Shown here one piece after another: positions 9,101-16,573 of a DNA stretch of 64,000 nt. The translations under genes were made by a program, and so were the position numbers. Position 1 is the first letter of the stretch. Each line of letters begins with the position of its first letter. The notes beneath the pieces are model-generated. The model was not told the origin of the DNA. It worked only from the letters and a program-made list of their open reading frames with translations, and searched no databases. This stretch comes from Candidatus Promineifilum breve (lineage in GTDB: Bacteria; Chloroflexota; Anaerolineae; Promineifilales; Promineifilaceae). The stretch lies in assembly GCF_900066015.1 (NCBI RefSeq), contig NZ_LN890656.1:62001-126000 (forward strand), written 5' to 3'.

Positions 9101-10047
9101 TGGGACGGCCGCTGACCCACCGCTGGCGGGAACTGGGCCGGCCGCTGCTGGGGCCGCTGTTACCCCATCTGGCCGGTCTCGATCACCTGATCATCGCCCC
9201 GGAAGGCGTCTATCACCAGTTGCCGCTGCACGCGCTGTGGATCGGCGCGGCCGATTCCGCCGAGTCGCAAACAACCCTCATCGACCATTGCGCCGTGAGC
9301 TATATCCCGGCGCTGGGCCTGTTGGAGCGGCGGCGGCGACGAGAAGAACGAGACGACGCGCCGGCCGTGGTCGGTCGTCCGTTGTCTGTGGTCCTCGGTT
9401 ACACCAACGCCGACCCCGCGACGGACAAAGGGGCGGATGAGCGCGACATCTTCCTGGGCGAGGCGCGGGCGGTGGCGGCGCGGCTGGGCGTCGCGCCGCT
9501 GCTGGACCAGGCGGCCAACGGCGCGGCGCTGGACGAGGCCATTCAACAACCGCTGCGGCGGCTGCACCTGTCGTGCCACGGCTACTTCCTGCCCGGCGAC
9601 GCGCTGGCCTCGGGCGTGCTGCTGGCCGATGGGGTCGGAGAATCGGCCGTCTACACCGCGCGGCAATTCATGGAACGGCGGCTGGCGGTCGACATGGTGA
9701 CCCTCAGCGCCTGCCAGACGGGCATCAGCGGCTCGCTGGGCGGCGACGAGATGGCCGGGTTGAGTATGGCCCTGCTGTCGGCCGGGGCGTCGGCGCTGCT
9801 GCTGGGGCTGTGGAGTGTCAATGCGGTGACGACAGCGGCGCTGATGGATCGCTTCTACACGCTACTCGACGGGCCGGGCGGGGCTGAGGCGACTAAAGCC
9901 GAGACGCTGCGGCGGGTGATGCTGACCCTGCGCGATGGGCAGTTGATCCCGCCACGGTTAGAGTTTGACTTGACCGATCCGCGCTACTTCGACCCGGCCG
10001 ACCCGTATTATTGGGCGCCGTTCGTTTTGGTGGGCGATTGGAGGTAA
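6121..10047 (+). CDS. CpXC-TPR-CHAT caspase-like protease
   Basis: The 1308-residue protein starts at GTG, supported by ACAGGAGG seven bases upstream. An N-terminal CpXC-type zinc-binding-like region (about 10-110) contains LTCPECG and, in place of a second clean CxxC, VCPRGH. Residues about 120-400 are acidic and helical without an assignment. Tetratricopeptide-like repeats (about 410-830) carry recurrent YxNNLGxxL and ERAPxxSP elements. The C-terminal CHAT domain (about 930-1305) keeps the catalytic dyad H1153 (LSCHGYF) and C1198 (LSACQTG). CHAT proteins are caspase/separase-like peptidases; TPR-CHAT proteins act in bacterial regulated proteolysis, for example Csx29. The next gene starts three bases after this stop and is the first candidate for a substrate or partner. 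Confidence 0.9.
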   Translation: MAHSFAEYPSLTCPECGAAFSPEIWLIVDAAERPELIDRVRDDTIHDVVCPRGHVATLDSPLLLFRPDGAPRLIFSPAENTTTEEDREMVNGLAAMLAESMGGDWRDEWLTEGRVVVREDLPALLDDTRETEGWSSPSPDSLEQSAPLIEDTGEDNEALLAAIVEFVNVPSWWDSYFYLMDHMGLLTEVADGLFEKLAEEAAAAGKPDNARLFNEHRDLLQRSRVIGAEAFAEKMGITGQQFWTEKGVRELLYTMPSAARKELLDVGAELLAGGLSSPEEALQAMAEQPELQARYEAALRDAFGDGDEDDNWWADLMDEASADDDDHPVTFVNSSEQSDGAAADAEGSRVMSEEEFGVVLGQMMELMPSGVFTPPAYVGHVRRAEEARERYEAGEDWTVLVEAVTAWEQILNDPHFDSQPLVFLLQALNNAGGAFQRLYNESGNPLHLARTIDLWQKLINRAPRSMPQRVGYLSNLGIALMSRYQRDNRLDDLETAISYCREATETSALDYPFRAGAYNNLGAGLGYLYGRIGSLEVLEASIEANEIAAADTSAAPPQRALYLDGLATGLRDRYMRTRDVRDLERSIDLIREAIKLVPDNSPNQALYHDHLGSCVRSLYEWMDEFQVLETAISAHQFAVDHTSDDSPAMMGYQNNLGNALHDRYARTHEKDDLVGALASWKAAIERAPADSPHLAMYFSNYGNGLANLYTLTDEPKHLDDAIEAYEKAVVQIARTAPDFPDRAGYLYNLATSLSDRHRLTPGPADLAAAIAVFEDAIAALDQALLDSPVAYLLGQQSRWVNLYDRAVTALLAAGRTADALAVAEGSKSRLLANLMGRGELPAPPAVPADLAARERQAADRLRALDATELAERGRNEPTGDGHRRVADRAAIVAELRAVWDEMAAHGPAAADYVALRRGDRPTAAGLLRLAGALPAGTALLSLFDTGERTLLCLLRPGAAEPLVMAAAIDQDTLLYDFLPNYEDEIQHGADHRALGRPLTHRWRELGRPLLGPLLPHLAGLDHLIIAPEGVYHQLPLHALWIGAADSAESQTTLIDHCAVSYIPALGLLERRRRREERDDAPAVVGRPLSVVLGYTNADPATDKGADERDIFLGEARAVAARLGVAPLLDQAANGAALDEAIQQPLRRLHLSCHGYFLPGDALASGVLLADGVGESAVYTARQFMERRLAVDMVTLSACQTGISGSLGGDEMAGLSMALLSAGASALLLGLWSVNAVTTAALMDRFYTLLDGPGGAEATKAETLRRVMLTLRDGQLIPPRLEFDLTDPRYFDPADPYYWAPFVLVGDWR

Positions 10048-10049
10048 GG

Positions 10050-10841
10050 ATGGACGAGGAATTGTGGTTTGAGGAAGAAATATTCCCGGCGGCGATGACG
10101 GCGGCCGACGTCGCCAAGGGGATCCAGCGCCTGGATCCGCAACAACTGGCCGAGGCCACCGGCCGGCCGGAACTGGAGAGCCTGACGAAAGGGCAGCGCG
10201 ACTCCTATGCCGAGCGCTTCGCCGCCGGCCTGAAGGGCAGGGTGCTGGCCTATGAGCCACTGGCCCGCCGAGTCGTTCCCGGCCAGGCGGCGCTGCCCGG
10301 CGCGGAATTCGCCCGCGGCGCGCTCTACCAGATACGACTGGGCATGCAGTATAAACTGCTGGATTCCTATGTGCAGGCCGGCTGCCGTTTTCGCAAGATC
10401 TGGTGCCGGGCCTATCTGGGTACCAATTGTCCTTCGGCTCCGCGCGTGCTCGACATGGCCCCCGATCATATCTATGAGGGCGAGCGGCGCACGGTGCGGG
10501 TGGAGGCCAAACCGGCCTTGAAATGGAACGACGTCGAGGCCAGCCTGGGCAGCGCGGCGACCGACATCCAGATCGGCGTCATCAGCCCGGCGACGGTGGC
10601 CTTTGAATTACCCGATCCGCATTGGGAGATGACTGAACGGCAGCACGAGATCCGCGGCCGGTATCATTTCTGGCTCCTGATCGACGTGCCGGACGATTGC
10701 GACCCGACCGGGGTGTGGCTGACGGTCCTGGGCGAGGGCGACGTGTACGCGCCGAAGGTGGTGGCCCCGTTAGGCCCGAAGCAACGGGCGCGGGTCAGTT
10801 TGCCACCGCGAACGCTGGCGGATGTGTTGGTGAGGGGATAA
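10050..10841 (+). CDS. Uncharacterised protein, linked to the CHAT gene
   Basis: I do not recognise this 263-residue family. The ATG at 10050 is preferred over one at 10011, which lies inside the CHAT coding sequence, because GGAGG ends five bases before it; only two bases separate it from the CHAT stop codon. The acidic N-terminus (MDEELWFEEEIFP) is followed by a helical segment, an Arg/Cys-rich middle (CRFRKIWCRAYLG near residue 112) and a C-terminal half of alternating hydrophobic residues, consistent with a beta-sandwich (for example TVAFELPDPHWEMTER and YHFWLLIDVP). There is no signal peptide or membrane helix. The tight spacing implies co-translation, and a role as CHAT substrate, regulator or effector is inference only. 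Confidence 0.75.
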   Translation: MDEELWFEEEIFPAAMTAADVAKGIQRLDPQQLAEATGRPELESLTKGQRDSYAERFAAGLKGRVLAYEPLARRVVPGQAALPGAEFARGALYQIRLGMQYKLLDSYVQAGCRFRKIWCRAYLGTNCPSAPRVLDMAPDHIYEGERRTVRVEAKPALKWNDVEASLGSAATDIQIGVISPATVAFELPDPHWEMTERQHEIRGRYHFWLLIDVPDDCDPTGVWLTVLGEGDVYAPKVVAPLGPKQRARVSLPPRTLADVLVRG

Positions 10842-10895
10842 GGCAGCGCCGGTAACCGATCTGGACGGCCGGGGGCCGATTAATTGGGAGGGCGA

Positions 10896-11483
10896 ATGAT
10901 GGACAAGGAACGACGAATCATGCTGTGGGTCATGGCGTTGCTGTGGCTCCTAGCCGCCTGCGGCGGCAGCAGCGACACCCGCCACCCGGCCGAGCGCGTC
11001 GTGGCCGGCTATTACATCGGCGTGGCCCGCGGCGACACCGACGCGGTGATGGATGCCGTGGAGCCGGCCGACCGCAATCTGACCGGCATGGGCTTCCTCA
11101 ATCTGCTCGATGCCCTGTCGCTCAGTGTGGGGCCGCTGGGGATCGATCTGGGCGCGCTGACCGATATGAGTATCAAGGACCTCGATCTGGAGCTGTTGTC
11201 GTCCACGACTGATTACGCCGTGGTGCGGGCGGCGGGCAATATCCGCTACCTGACGCTGGGGATGGAAGTGCCCTTCTGCGACACCCACGACGTGCGCCGC
11301 GGCGGGGATGGCGTCTGGTACATGGACCTGAACGCGGCCGAACGGCTGGCCCGCCTGGAGCGCATCCTGCCCCTGCGCGAGGCCGAGTTGAACGCGCTCA
11401 TGGCCTCCAGCGGCGAATCGCTGACCGGCATCTTCGCTACGATGTCGGATTCGATGGCGATTGGGCTGAATATGTGTGAATAG
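10896..11483 (+). CDS. Predicted lipoprotein of unknown function
   Basis: The 195-residue protein has a signal peptide with the lipobox LLAAC, so it is probably membrane-anchored and extracytoplasmic. The start at 10896 (or the adjacent ATG at 10899) follows GGGAGG by five bases; an ATG at 10884 has no ribosome-binding site. After the lipobox the sequence resembles small NTF2/DUF4878-like folds: RVVAGYYIGVARGDTDAVMD is the usual opening helix, and the C-terminal part ends on FCDTHDV and helical residues. That fold assignment is tentative. It follows the CHAT pair at 54 bases and may belong to the same transcript. Confidence 0.8.
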   Translation: MMDKERRIMLWVMALLWLLAACGGSSDTRHPAERVVAGYYIGVARGDTDAVMDAVEPADRNLTGMGFLNLLDALSLSVGPLGIDLGALTDMSIKDLDLELLSSTTDYAVVRAAGNIRYLTLGMEVPFCDTHDVRRGGDGVWYMDLNAAERLARLERILPLREAELNALMASSGESLTGIFATMSDSMAIGLNMCE

Positions 11484-11612
11484 TGGGTAGTGGGTAGTGG
11501 ACAGTGGGCAGTGGGTAGTCTACTGCCCACTGCCCACTGAAGAACGATTGCGATAGCGATAGCGATAGCGATAGTGATCCACTGCCCACTGCCCACTACC
11601 CACTACCCACTA
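11484..11612. repeat. Inverted heptamer repeats with a hexamer tract
   Basis: Units such as GTGGGTA and GTGGGCA run left to right, then their complements follow twice (near 11520 and 11580). Between the two complementary blocks is a tract of GATAGC hexamers (11547-11572). The region lies between two convergent genes and could act as a two-way terminator. Confidence 0.85.
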
Positions 11613-11616
11613 TCTA

Positions 11617-13926
11617 CTACTCTTCCCGCCACGTCCCGTTGTCGTTGAACAACACGAAGGTATAGCGGCGGTCGTCGTCAAAGGTGAAGATCACCCCGCC
11701 GTCGAAATCCTGGATGGTGAAATCCCCGGCGGCGCGCTCTTCGGTGATCGGCTGGCCCAGCCCGTTTTGCACGGTCGGCTCATTGCGCCAGAGATAGCCG
11801 AAGCCGCGCTTGATCACGTTGGACTCTTCCCAACCCTCGGGCGAATTGTCGGGATAGGCGGCGAACGCGCCGTTGTTATAGAGGACGTAGATCAGGTCGC
11901 GATCCTGCCGCCAAATGGTGTTACCGCGCGCAAAATATTGGAAGGCCCCGCCGCTGCTGTGGGCCTGGTTGGCGGGGCAGCCGAGGCGGTCACGCGCGGC
12001 TTGCCACGTCGCCTGCCAGCGGTCACCCGGCGCAATATCGCAGGCGGCGGGCAGGGGGGTTGTGTTGGTCTCCAAGGACAGCGCGTCCGGCGCGGCGGCC
12101 ATCAGATCGAGCACCACCTCCGACGGCAGCGGTGTGGCCGCCGGCCGGGCGGCGTAGGCGGCGATGAGGGCGGTCATGCCGTCCAGATTGCTCGGCCAAT
12201 CGACGGTCGTGAAGCTGGGCAGCAATACCGAGACAGCCGGGATGCCGACGGAATCGAGCCAGTTGGTGGCGTCGCCCGTGATCGTCGGCTCCGCTTCGCC
12301 CAGGACGACCAGCCGGTAGCCGGCGGCGCGGCTGTAGATGTCGGCCGCCTCGCCGGACACCAGCACCGCGGGGCCGCAGCCGCCGGGCGACACCAGCCCG
12401 TCGTTGGCCCGTGCGTGCCAGGCGACCACCGCCGCCGGGCTGACACTGAGGATGAACTCGCGCAGGGCCTGGCTTTCGGCCTCGGAGAAGGGGGCCGGGC
12501 CGCCGCCGCCAGGGCGGATCTCGTCTGCCCACACGGGATCGGGCGTCCATTCGCAATCCCAGTTGCGATTGACGTCGACGCCGTCGCCGTTCAGCCGCCC
12601 GGCGAAATCGCCGGGGGCCAGGATGGTGTCGGGCGAGGCCAGGGGAATGACGTAGACGGTCACGTTGTCGGGGATGGCCTCGGGGTGGGCGGTGAAGTGG
12701 ATGATCGCCGCCTGGGCCACGCCCTCGGTGCTGGGCGCGTAGCCGCCGGTGAGGCCGCCGACGAAGAGCAGCTTTTGCGGGCCGTCGCCGAAGCGGACGG
12801 CTTCGATGGGCGTGTCGCGAGTGGTGGAGCCGAGGACGACGGACGACGGACCACTGACGACGGACGACGGACCACTGACAACGGACGACGGACCACTGAC
12901 GGCAGGCGATGGGCTACTGACGATAGGCGACGCATTGACGGCCGCCGGCGGCGACACAGCGACCGTTGGCTGATCGCCGGCGACGGTGGCCGGCTGTCCG
13001 TCGTCCGTCGTCGGTGGTCTGTCGTCCTCGGCCGACAGCAGCAGATAGCCCACCAGCAGCGCCACCGCCAGCCCGCCGATGACCAGCCAGAGGGACAGAC
13101 CGCTCGCCTGCTGCTGCGGCCGGCTGCCGCCCGCCGCCCGGCCGCCGCCCGCCGCGCGGCCCAAATCGGCCACGAAGTCGGCCGCCCGGCCATAGCGCGC
13201 GTTGCGGTCGGCGGCCAGGGCGCGGGCCACGATGGCCTGGAAGGCGGGCGGCAGATCGGGGCGGCGGCGGGCGATGGTGGGGATGACGCCCGTTGGCCCC
13301 GGCTGGGGCAGTTCGCCGGTCAGCATCTCGTGGACGACGATGCCCAGGGCGTAGATGTCGCTGCGGCCGTCCAGGTCGGGCGCGCCGCGGGCCTGCTCCG
13401 GGCTGAGGTAGGCCGGCGAGCCGGGGATGGCCCCCACGGCCGTCAGGCGCGGCCCGGCCCGGCCGTCGCCCCAATCTTCCAGGCGGGCGATGCCGAAATC
13501 GGACAGGAAAGCGTGGCCGGTCTCGTCGAAGAGGATGTTGCCCGGCTTCACGTCGCGGTGGATGACGCCGCGGCTGTGGGCGTAGTCGAGGGCGGCGGCG
13601 ATGCGCTCGATGATCGGCAGCGCCTCGGCCAACGGCAATGGGCCGCGGGCGATGCGGTCGGCCAGCGAGCCGCCGCGCATGTGGCGCATAACAATGTAGG
13701 GGTGACCATCCTGGTCACCGTATTCATAAAGCGGCACAATGGCCGGGTGCTCCAGCCGGGCCACAGCCCGCGCCTCGACCTCAAAACGGGCCTGCGAGCG
13801 CACGCGCGGCACCTTGATCGCCACCTCGCGGTCGAGCGTGGGGTCGTGGGCCAGATAGACGTCGGCCATGCCGCCGGCGCCGAGGGGGCGGTGGATGGTG
13901 TAGCGGCCGAATTGGGTGGGATTCAT
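11617..13926 (-). CDS. Membrane Ser/Thr kinase with inactive M14-like outer domain and C-terminal repeat domain
   Basis: This 769-residue protein has a Hanks-type kinase domain (about 8-265) with K38 in VAIKVP, D125 in HRDVKPGN and D143 in DFG, all intact. One membrane helix (about 278-298) is followed by a Ser/Pro/Val linker holding a repeated SSVVSGP unit, an M14 carboxypeptidase-like domain (about 375-600) and a C-terminal region (about 620-769) beginning RLGCPANQ that I know only as a recurrent Chloroflexota module. The M14 part keeps the substrate-binding NRNWDCEW motif, but the first zinc motif reads GGLTGGYAPS (His and Glu lost) and the catalytic Glu position reads SVLLPS. It should therefore bind, not cleave, a peptide-like ligand and signal to the inside kinase. 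Its start codon is 16 bases from the next kinase's stop. Confidence 0.9.
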   Translation of the reverse strand: MNPTQFGRYTIHRPLGAGGMADVYLAHDPTLDREVAIKVPRVRSQARFEVEARAVARLEHPAIVPLYEYGDQDGHPYIVMRHMRGGSLADRIARGPLPLAEALPIIERIAAALDYAHSRGVIHRDVKPGNILFDETGHAFLSDFGIARLEDWGDGRAGPRLTAVGAIPGSPAYLSPEQARGAPDLDGRSDIYALGIVVHEMLTGELPQPGPTGVIPTIARRRPDLPPAFQAIVARALAADRNARYGRAADFVADLGRAAGGGRAAGGSRPQQQASGLSLWLVIGGLAVALLVGYLLLSAEDDRPPTTDDGQPATVAGDQPTVAVSPPAAVNASPIVSSPSPAVSGPSSVVSGPSSVVSGPSSVVLGSTTRDTPIEAVRFGDGPQKLLFVGGLTGGYAPSTEGVAQAAIIHFTAHPEAIPDNVTVYVIPLASPDTILAPGDFAGRLNGDGVDVNRNWDCEWTPDPVWADEIRPGGGGPAPFSEAESQALREFILSVSPAAVVAWHARANDGLVSPGGCGPAVLVSGEAADIYSRAAGYRLVVLGEAEPTITGDATNWLDSVGIPAVSVLLPSFTTVDWPSNLDGMTALIAAYAARPAATPLPSEVVLDLMAAAPDALSLETNTTPLPAACDIAPGDRWQATWQAARDRLGCPANQAHSSGGAFQYFARGNTIWRQDRDLIYVLYNNGAFAAYPDNSPEGWEESNVIKRGFGYLWRNEPTVQNGLGQPITEERAAGDFTIQDFDGGVIFTFDDDRRYTFVLFNDNGTWREE
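12838..12902 (-). repeat. 21-nt tandem repeat in the kinase linker
   Basis: About three copies of a 21-base unit built on GACGGACGACGGACCACTGA encode the SSVVSGP repeats between membrane helix and M14-like domain. The unit resembles intergenic repeats at 20550 and 61290, so the linker probably grew from the same repeat class. Confidence 0.7.
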
Positions 13927-13942
13927 AGTTTCCAGGCTCTCC

Positions 13943-16489
13943 CTAGGGATTCAAACGAATCGCATCCACCAGCAACGTGCCCTGATCCGGCCCGCTGTCG
14001 CCCAGATAAATGGCATAGTTGTCGATCTCGGCCAGGTCCAGCGTGGCGGCGGCGTCGCCGGAGACGGCGGTAAATGTCGCCTCGTTCAGCGGCAGACAAA
14101 GGTTGGCCGTCGTCACCCCGGCCAGGGGCACGGCCGTCTTCCAGGTATCGGCCGCCCTTTGGCGAAATTGCACTGTCAGCCGGCCATCGAAATCGTCGTT
14201 CCGCACCCACAGGCAAATCTCGGAGTAGCCGCGCCAATCCATCGCGGCCAGATCGCGCTCGATGCCGGCGTAATCACCGGGCGGGCCGTTGTTGATGCCA
14301 TAGGTCAGGGCCAGCGCCTGCCCATCGCCGGCCGGAACCAGGGCCAAACTCAACTCATTGCCCGGCGCGTTGACGCGGTAAGCGCCGTTCACCGCGCCGC
14401 CGTCGCTGAAAGCATCCAGGACGAGCGCGCCGGGCAGAACGGCCGGGGCCGCGGGCAGAGTGGCCGTGAGGATCACCGTGGCCGCCGGCGCGGCCAGGGC
14501 CGCCGCGTCGGTGGCGGCGGCGGCGCAACGGAAGCCGGCTCCATTATCGCGATCGACGGGCCTGTCGGAACCACGTTCAGCGCCCCTAACTGTTTCCGCC
14601 AAGTTATACCATGCTCCGCCGCGCAGGACGCGGAAATCCCCGACGTCTGGCCCGGTTGGATTGGCGTATGGCGCATCTTCATAATATCCGTTGGTATACC
14701 AGTCGTTGACCCATTCCCACACGTTGCCCACTAAATCGAAAGCACCAACCCAACTAGCGCCATTCGCAAAACTACCCACCGGCGCGATTGTTTCGAAGCT
14801 ATCATCCAGGCCAAGATCAGCCCAACTGAATGGACAATTGAGGTCGCAAAAATTAACAAACTCACCTACAAACTCGTCTCCCCACGGGTATCTCTCGGCG
14901 GTACTTCCACGAGCAGCATATTCCCACTCGGCCTCGGTGGGCAATCGACCCCCGGCCCAGGTGCAAAAAGCGGTAGCGTCATCCCATGAAACCATGACAA
15001 CAGGAAAATTCCTATCAGGCAATGCTTCTACGGGGTCAGATGGGTGCTCCCAATTAACTCCAGGAACAGTTAACCAGCCTGTCTCGGTGCGGACTCGCCC
15101 GCTATTCTCGCGCTCAGCAGCAGTCTGATATCCTGTCGCCTTGATGAAAACCTCAAATTGTCCATTAGTGACCTCGGTCTTGTCCAACCAGAACGCATCG
15201 ATGTACACCTCATGTTGAGGATATTCATTTCCCTTTGCTTCTGGGTCTTCCAGACTCCCCATCAGGAAAGATCCGGCAGGAACAAAAACTTGTTCAATGC
15301 TGACCTCATCGGAAAGGGGGATGATGCGGTTATCACCAATGTGTGGCGGAACATATGTAGGAGTTAAGGTGTTAGTTAATTGGGCTGGGGCGGTAATCGA
15401 GATTGACTCTATCCCCACGAGGGTTGGTGTTGCGACGATAGCCGTGATGGTCGACGTCGGTTCTGTTGTATCAGTGACGTTCGGCGTTTGAAGTTCGGCA
15501 GTTGCCACGACTGCTTCCGTGCCGGAACCCGATGGCCGTAGTAGGGCAAACATGACCACAGCCAGAGCCGCCACAGCCCCAATGATCAACAGCCAAGTTA
15601 TCCGATTGATGGGCGACCCACTGACCGCCGGCGCTGGGTGGGACGGCGCTAGTTGCGGCGTCGCCACCCGCTGCCCGCTCAAGGCCCGGCCCACGTCGGC
15701 CACCAGCGCCGCGCCGGTCGGGTAGCGGTCGTCGCGCCGCTTGGCCAGGGCGCGCCCCATGACGGCCGACAGCCCCGGCGGCAAATCCGGCCGCCGCGAG
15801 CGTATGTCGGGGATGGGGGCCGAGATGTGCTGGGCGGCCACCAGCAGCCCCGAATCGGCCCGGTAGGGCACGTCGCCGGTCAGCATCTCGAACAGGACGA
15901 CGGCCAGCGAATAGAGATCGGCCCGGCCGTCCAGGTCACGGATGCCCTGGGCCTGTTCGGGGCTGATGTAGTCGAACGTGCCGCGCACCGTGCCGGTGGC
16001 CGTCAGGCGGTTGGTTTCGCCGGCGGCGGCCAGCCAGGCGATGCCGAAATCGGACAGGTAGGCGTTGTCCTTGTCGTCGAAGAGGATGTTGGCCGATTTG
16101 ACGTCGCGATGGATGACGCCGTGGCTGTGGGCGTAGTCGAGGGCGGCGGCGATGCGCTCCAGGATGGGCAGGGCCGCCGCCGGGTGCATGGGCCGATGGG
16201 CGATACGCTCATTCAGTGCGCCGCCGGTCAGGTAGCGCATGACCATGTAGGGGCGACCATCCTGGTCGCCGTAGCCATACAGCGGCACGATGGCGACGTG
16301 CTCCAGCGCGGCGGCGGCCATGGCCTCGCGGGCGAAGCGGGCACGCCCCTCAGTGGTGATGAACTCCGGGCGCGGCGCTTTGATCGCCACGCGCCGGTTC
16401 AGGCCGGCATCGTGGGCCAGATAGACGTCGGCCATGCCCCCGGAACCGAGCGGTTGGATAACGCGATAAGGCCCAAACGACGGGGTCAT
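13943..16489 (-). CDS. Membrane Ser/Thr kinase with FGE-like and CIA30-like outer domains
   Basis: The start is set at the ATG at 16489 (MTPSFGPYRV), 12 bases after AGGAGG, the same spacing as in the kinase at 17661; a TTG at 16498 is also in frame. The kinase domain (about 7-265) has K37, D128 in HRDVKSAN and D147 in DFG. After a membrane helix (about 293-315) comes a formylglycine-generating-enzyme/sulfatase-modifying fold (about 385-650: FLMGS, WLDKTEVTNGQF, GGRLPTEAEWEYAARG, GNVWEWVNDWY, RVLRGGAWYN, GAGFRCA). The two cysteines needed for formylglycine formation are absent in the GGAWYNLAETVRG segment, so it is likely a ligand-binding fold. Residues about 690-848 look like a CIA30/CBM11-type beta-sandwich (DYAGIERDLAAMDWRGYSEI). 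Predicted role: sensing an extracytoplasmic, possibly glycan, ligand. Confidence 0.9.
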   Translation of the reverse strand: MTPSFGPYRVIQPLGSGGMADVYLAHDAGLNRRVAIKAPRPEFITTEGRARFAREAMAAAALEHVAIVPLYGYGDQDGRPYMVMRYLTGGALNERIAHRPMHPAAALPILERIAAALDYAHSHGVIHRDVKSANILFDDKDNAYLSDFGIAWLAAAGETNRLTATGTVRGTFDYISPEQAQGIRDLDGRADLYSLAVVLFEMLTGDVPYRADSGLLVAAQHISAPIPDIRSRRPDLPPGLSAVMGRALAKRRDDRYPTGAALVADVGRALSGQRVATPQLAPSHPAPAVSGSPINRITWLLIIGAVAALAVVMFALLRPSGSGTEAVVATAELQTPNVTDTTEPTSTITAIVATPTLVGIESISITAPAQLTNTLTPTYVPPHIGDNRIIPLSDEVSIEQVFVPAGSFLMGSLEDPEAKGNEYPQHEVYIDAFWLDKTEVTNGQFEVFIKATGYQTAAERENSGRVRTETGWLTVPGVNWEHPSDPVEALPDRNFPVVMVSWDDATAFCTWAGGRLPTEAEWEYAARGSTAERYPWGDEFVGEFVNFCDLNCPFSWADLGLDDSFETIAPVGSFANGASWVGAFDLVGNVWEWVNDWYTNGYYEDAPYANPTGPDVGDFRVLRGGAWYNLAETVRGAERGSDRPVDRDNGAGFRCAAAATDAAALAAPAATVILTATLPAAPAVLPGALVLDAFSDGGAVNGAYRVNAPGNELSLALVPAGDGQALALTYGINNGPPGDYAGIERDLAAMDWRGYSEICLWVRNDDFDGRLTVQFRQRAADTWKTAVPLAGVTTANLCLPLNEATFTAVSGDAAATLDLAEIDNYAIYLGDSGPDQGTLLVDAIRLNP

Positions 16490-16501
16490 GGGCGGCAACG
16501 G

Positions 16502-16535
16502 CCTCCTGCCGGCGGGGACAGCTCCCGGCGCGATA
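16502..16535 (-). promoter_or_regulatory. Conserved 34-nt leader with hairpin upstream of a kinase gene
   Basis: These 34 bases are identical to 19599-19632, in front of another kinase gene. On the minus strand they contain the hairpin GGGAGCTGTCCC nested within GCCGG...CCGGC, followed immediately by the Shine-Dalgarno AGGAGG. Hairpin formation beside the ribosome-binding site suggests shared control of translation. Confidence 0.7.
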
Positions 16536-16573
16536 AAACCAATATTAACCCAACCTGTACAGAGTCACAACTG

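Noticed and set aside
11520-11612. CRISPR-like short repeats
   Set aside because: The units are only 6-7 bases long with no unique spacers and no cas genes; these are tandem and inverted heptamers.
11767-14073. Long plus-strand open frame of 768 codons
   Set aside because: It is antisense to the kinase with the M14-like domain; the protein is Gly/Arg-rich and low complexity.
13943-16489. Active formylglycine-generating enzyme
   Set aside because: The fold is present but both catalytic cysteines are missing, so it is reported as a likely binding domain.
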